DNA of 8,199 nt from Pirellulales bacterium. Its GTDB lineage: Bacteria > Planctomycetota > Planctomycetia > Pirellulales > JAICIG01. The notes under the pieces are model-generated. The model worked only from the letters and a program-made list of their open reading frames with translations, was not told where the DNA came from and searched no databases. The stretch covers positions 1 through 8,199 of the forward strand of contig JAICIG010000363.1 of the NCBI GenBank assembly GCA_025924495.1, written 5' to 3'. A program made the position numbers and the translations under genes. Below, piece by piece: positions 5,446-8,199 of the stretch; positions within the stretch are counted from its first letter, which is position 1; every line of letters begins with the position of its first letter.

Positions 5446-6156
5446 ATGAGACTTGGAAACACGATCATGATGGCGGCGACGATCTGTCTGGCCCTTGGAC
5501 TTGCGGCGCGTGCCGACGAAGATGAAGGCGGACGCCGTGCTCCTGAGGCCGGTGCGCCGGAACGAAAACGCGACGAAGATGCTAGCCAACGCGAACGCCA
5601 GCGCGATCGCGAGGCGGCCGACAATGAACGCCGCGGCGATCGCGACGCAGGCGAACGCGAACGCCGGCGCGACGAAGGCCGCTCAGAATCACGGGCGCCT
5701 CTGCGCGGCCCTGTCCCGCCCGAAGAATCGCGGCGGCGGATAACGGGCGGCGGACGCATGGGTGCAATGCGAATGGGTATGGAAGGCATGATGCCGGGGA
5801 TGATGGGCCCGGAAGGAATGATGTCCGGAATGCGGGCTAGGATGCGCGAGGCCGACCCGGAAATGTTCGAACTGGAACAGAACGACGAGCGGCTCGACCG
5901 GGAAAGCCACGAGTTGGCCGAACAGTACCGCCGGGCGCCCGAAGGCCCGGCCCGCGACGAGTTGCGAGCCAAGCTGAAAGAGACCGTGGCGCGGCACTAC
6001 AAAGCGCGCCAAGAGCGGCGACAACTGGAAGTCAAACGGCTCGAAGCCCAGCTCGAGCGGCTGCGCAGCACCCTTGAGAAACGCTCCAAAGATTCGGACG
6101 CCATCATCGAGCACCGCATCTCGCAATTGCTCGGCGAAGATGATTTCGGCTTCTGA
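5446..6156 (+). CDS. Secreted repeat / Met-rich / coiled-coil protein of the ECF operon
   Basis: This 236-residue exported protein has a strong AGGAG ribosome-binding site 8 nt before its ATG and lies 48 bp after the membrane-protein gene. Residues 1-23 form a signal peptide (ARA/D cleavage). Residues 39-82 hold four consecutive 11-residue repeats that begin ER and are very rich in Arg, Glu and Asp. A Pro/Arg linker leads to a methionine-rich segment (105-133) with 12 Met in 29 residues, in MG, MM and GMM patterns. Residues 137-229 form a long charged helix or coiled coil (FELEQNDERL onward, ending RISQLLGEDD). I recognise no named family. Met-rich periplasmic segments are known to bind Cu(I)/Ag(I) in other proteins, and helical periplasmic sensors such as CnrX and ZraP sit in comparable stress modules. 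A sensor or chaperone role in the envelope is therefore a reasonable but unproven guess. Confidence 0.85.
   Translation: MRLGNTIMMAATICLALGLAARADEDEGGRRAPEAGAPERKRDEDASQRERQRDREAADNERRGDRDAGERERRRDEGRSESRAPLRGPVPPEESRRRITGGGRMGAMRMGMEGMMPGMMGPEGMMSGMRARMREADPEMFELEQNDERLDRESHELAEQYRRAPEGPARDELRAKLKETVARHYKARQERRQLEVKRLEAQLERLRSTLEKRSKDSDAIIEHRISQLLGEDDFGF
5560..5691 (+). repeat. Four 33-bp in-frame tandem repeats (11-residue units)
   Basis: Copies begin at 5560, 5593, 5626 and 5659 with an exact 33-bp period. They encode ERKRDEDASQR, ERQRDREAADN, ERRGDRDAGER and ERRRDEGRSES. The first 20 bases of copies two and three match at 17 positions; copy one is the most diverged in DNA. The period is a whole number of codons, so copy-number change keeps the frame. 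Eleven-residue periodicity is compatible with an extended or right-handed helical rod. Confidence 0.8.
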
Positions 6157-6183
6157 TCAGGGTGAATATTGTATGCAGCGTAC

Positions 6184-6223
6184 CATGCCTTCCCGCGAGC
6201 CGCTCGGCGAGCGGGCAGGCATG
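6184..6223 (+). terminator. Strong hairpin downstream of the ECF operon; possible terminator
   Basis: The left arm CATGCCTTCCCGC (6184-6196) and right arm GCGGGCAGGCATG (6211-6223) pair at 12 of 13 positions around a 14-nt loop. The loop itself contains GCCG/CGGC. It begins 28 nt after the TGA of the secreted-protein gene. No T-tract follows on either strand, so it is not a classical intrinsic terminator. It may be a Rho-associated or 3'-stabilising stem, or a dispersed palindromic repeat. The rest of 6157-6435 shows no convincing gene. Confidence 0.45.
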
Positions 6224-6435
6224 CTCGCGCGTACAACAAGTAATCGCGCCTACATCGAAGAAGTGCCGATGAAGGCATCGCTCACAAAACATCGCCTGCC
6301 TCATACGGCTTCCGCAAGCTGCCTCAGCCCTTCCCGCCGCGACGAGGCCCGGATACTCTGGTGCGAGTGCCATCTCGTGCGCGATGCCAACGAGCCACAC
6401 ACGCGCCGTTCGACCTCGACGTCCGCCACTCTCCC

Positions 6436-7698
6436 ATGCCGACTCTTGCCGACGATCAGCTCCAGCACCGCGCCGGCTCTAATTCCGGGCGGCGCATCGC
6501 CTGGCTGATCGTCGCTCTGCTCGTGCCGGCGGCCTTGCTCAATTATCTTGATCGGCAGATGCTGGCCGCGATGAAGTCGTCGATGATGGCCGATATTCCC
6601 GATATCGCCACACGTGCCAACTGGGGAATTGCGCTGGGCGCCTTCAAGTGGATTTACGCCCTCCTCAGCCCCGTAGGCGGCTATCTGGCCGATCGCGGCA
6701 GCCGCCGGCATGTGATTGCCGCAAGCTTGTTGATCTGGTCGGCGGTTACTTGGACCACCGGGCATGTCGGATCTTTCCATCTGCTCGTGTTGACGCGCGC
6801 GCTCATGGGCGTCAGCGAGGCGTTCTACATTCCGGCGGCATTAGCGCTGATTGCCGACTTTCATCCCGGCCCTACGCGTTCGCGCGCCATCGGACTACAT
6901 CAAATGGGCATCTACGCCGGCATCATCCTGGGCGGCTTCGCGGGCTATGTGGCCGATAGCCCCAATCTCGGCTGGCGTTGGGCGTTCAGCGTTTGCGGAA
7001 CCGTCGGCGTTGTCTACTCGCTGCCGCTGTTGGGGCTGTTAAAGAATCCCCCGCAGGCCAGTGGGCGCAAGCCATCGGCCTCGCCGCTGTCGGCCGCATG
7101 CGAATTATTTACGAATGGCGGGTTCGTGTTGTTGGTGCTGGTCTTCACGTTGCCGGCGCTCGCCGGTTGGGTGGTGAAAGATTGGATGCCCGACATACTT
7201 AAGGAGCGATTCTCGCTTGACCAGGGCAAGGCGGGCGTGTCGGCGGTGCTGTACGTGCAGCTGGCGTCGCTGTGTGGCGTCGGCCTGGGCGGCTGGCTGG
7301 CCGATGCCTGGATGCAGCGCTCACTGCGCGGGCGCATCTTCGTCAGCGCGCTGGGCATGAGCTGCTTTTTGCCGGCTCTATTCGGCGTCGGCAATGCCGG
7401 CTCTCTCGGCGTCGCCATCGCTTTTTTGATTCTGTTCGGCCTCGGCTGGGGCTTTTTCGATTGCAACAACATGCCGATCCTTTGCCAGCTCGTGCGCCCC
7501 GAGTTGCGAGCCACCGGCTACGGAGTGATGAATCTGGTCAGCATCAGTTGCGGTGGATTTGCCGATTGGGGCTTTGGCGCCTTGCGAGACCGTCACGTTC
7601 CGCTAAACGCCATCTTCGGCGTGTTCGCCCTGATTGCACTGCTCTCAGTGGCGCTGGTGCTGCTGATCCGCCCGCGAGATGAGGAATCGGTGTCATGA
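6436..7698 (+). CDS. MFS transporter, spinster-like / anion:cation symporter type
   Basis: This 420-residue inner-membrane carrier has about 12 hydrophobic helices in the 6+6 pattern of the major facilitator superfamily. TM1 (21-38) runs into NYLDRQ (36-41), typical of the ACS/spinster branches. Motif A is present in the first half as GGYLADRGSRR (81-91) and in weaker form in the second half as GGWLADAWMQR. TM4 carries RALMGVSEAFYIPAALALIADFHP, with conserved Arg121 and Glu128. The GWRWAF block (179-184) precedes TM6. The frame is open upstream to a GTG at 6361, but those 25 residues are not conserved-looking, and ATG 6436 leaves a normal 20-residue cytoplasmic lead. No clear Shine-Dalgarno is seen. 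Substrate is unknown; relatives carry organic anions, sugar acids or lipids. Its stop overlaps the next start (ATGA, 7695-7698), so the two genes are probably coupled. Confidence 0.9.
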   Translation: MPTLADDQLQHRAGSNSGRRIAWLIVALLVPAALLNYLDRQMLAAMKSSMMADIPDIATRANWGIALGAFKWIYALLSPVGGYLADRGSRRHVIAASLLIWSAVTWTTGHVGSFHLLVLTRALMGVSEAFYIPAALALIADFHPGPTRSRAIGLHQMGIYAGIILGGFAGYVADSPNLGWRWAFSVCGTVGVVYSLPLLGLLKNPPQASGRKPSASPLSAACELFTNGGFVLLVLVFTLPALAGWVVKDWMPDILKERFSLDQGKAGVSAVLYVQLASLCGVGLGGWLADAWMQRSLRGRIFVSALGMSCFLPALFGVGNAGSLGVAIAFLILFGLGWGFFDCNNMPILCQLVRPELRATGYGVMNLVSISCGGFADWGFGALRDRHVPLNAIFGVFALIALLSVALVLLIRPRDEESVS

Positions 7699-8199
7699 CA
7701 AAATGGCTCGCCCCTTGCTGCCTGCTGTTGCTTGCCGGTGCGCTTCGCGCGGAGGACCTCGAACCGCTGGCTTACAACCACCCAGGATTGCAGGTCGATC
7801 TCGGCGTGGGGCTATGGGCCTGGCCCATTCCGTGCGATGCGGACGGCGACGGCGACTACGATCTGATCGTCTCCTGCCCCGACAAACCCTCGAACGGCGT
7901 TTGGTTCTTTGAAAACGCCCAGGGCGATACCGCCAAGCACAAGACGCCCGCCTTCCAGCCGGCGCGCCGGCTGAGTCCTACGGTGCATTATGTCATGCCC
8001 AGTTATGTCGATGGCAAGCTGCGCGTCCTTTCGCCAGGCTACGAGTACCTGAACTTCGAACAGGCCGGCTTGCAGCACCGCGTCGAATTGGCGGCCCCGG
8101 CCAAGAACTTCTATCGGCCCGGATGGAAGCAGACGAAGGGGCCGAAGGTTCGCCACAACCAGTGGCGCTATGTCGACTACGACGGCGATGGCGCGCTCG
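7695..8199 (+). CDS. Secreted FG-GAP/VCBS-type repeat protein, N-terminal part (3' end outside window)
   Basis: The frame opens at ATG 7695 inside the stop of the transporter gene and stays open to the window end, giving 168 residues. A short signal peptide (hydrophobic core LLLLAGA, cleavage after ALRA, residue 19) indicates export. The motif DADGDGDYDLIV (48-59) and the last visible residues VDYDGDGAL (160-168) are Asp/Gly-rich calcium-binding-like loops. These are typical of FG-GAP/VCBS beta-propeller repeats, where 'D.DGDGD.DL' marks the blade start. The strands between (VWFFENAQG, LRVLSPGYEYL) fit propeller blades. Such proteins are common in planctomycetes and are thought to act in extracellular binding or recognition. 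The enzymatic role, if any, must lie downstream. Translational coupling with the MFS gene suggests a shared pathway. Confidence 0.85.
   Translation, partial: MTKWLAPCCLLLLAGALRAEDLEPLAYNHPGLQVDLGVGLWAWPIPCDADGDGDYDLIVSCPDKPSNGVWFFENAQGDTAKHKTPAFQPARRLSPTVHYVMPSYVDGKLRVLSPGYEYLNFEQAGLQHRVELAAPAKNFYRPGWKQTKGPKVRHNQWRYVDYDGDGAL

Noticed and set aside
5415..5972. A 185-residue Ser/Arg-rich minus-strand frame
   Set aside because: It is the antisense shadow of the Arg/Glu/Asp repeat region, and its composition follows directly from the repeat DNA.
6104..6400. A 98-residue minus-strand frame across the end of the ECF operon and the gap after it
   Set aside because: It overlaps the 3' end of the secreted-protein gene and the hairpin. 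Its Cys/His content shows no organised metal motif, and coding support is lacking.
6361..6435. GTG start giving the MFS transporter 25 extra residues
   Set aside because: The extension is polar and Arg/Pro-rich, has no clear ribosome-binding site, and is unnecessary because ATG 6436 gives a normal N-terminus before TM1.
6074..6508. A plus-strand open frame bridging the secreted-protein gene and the MFS gene
   Set aside because: It overlaps the well-supported genes on both sides in a different frame, and its translation is low-complexity Ser/Arg/Pro without domain features.

Overview
The window looks like a piece of a planctomycete chromosome, most likely from the Pirellulales. This is inferred from gene content and was not tested by any search. 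The supporting signs are GC-rich DNA, two secreted sulfatases of different subfamilies side by side, a small ECF sigma-factor operon, a 12-helix MFS carrier and a secreted FG-GAP/VCBS-type protein. No rRNA, tRNA, transposase, phage gene or CRISPR array was seen.

Layout. Positions 1-444 (+) hold the C-terminal half of a PAPS-dependent sulfotransferase. Positions 445-894 hold no intact gene, but coding-like segments in two plus-strand frames suggest a decayed or frameshifted gene. Positions 895-1188 (+) hold a weakly supported small exported or anchored hypothetical protein. Two sulfatase genes lie on the minus strand: an iduronate-2-sulfatase-like enzyme (4228 to 2693), then an arylsulfatase/GalNAc-6-sulfatase-like enzyme (2617 to 1241). 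They are 75 bp apart and probably co-transcribed. The divergent intergenic region 4229-4381 contains two separate inverted repeats.

On the plus strand, 4382-6156 is a compact three-gene operon. It encodes an ECF sigma factor, a single-pass membrane protein whose gene overlaps the sigma gene by 4 nt (probable anti-sigma or sensor partner), and a secreted protein. The secreted protein has a signal peptide, four 11-residue charged repeats, a methionine-rich linker and a long C-terminal coiled coil. The layout recalls CnrYXH-type envelope or metal-sensing ECF modules, but with unfamiliar components, and is the best candidate here for something undescribed. A strong hairpin at 6184-6223 follows it.

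Positions 6436-7698 (+) encode an MFS transporter of the spinster/anion:cation-symporter type. Its stop overlaps the start of a secreted protein with Asp/Gly-rich calcium-binding-like FG-GAP motifs (7695 to beyond the window end).

Functional picture (inference). Exported sulfatases would desulfate sulfated glycans, and the carrier would import a small anionic or organic solute. The ECF operon would sense a periplasmic condition. Whether the ECF factor controls the divergent sulfatase pair is open.
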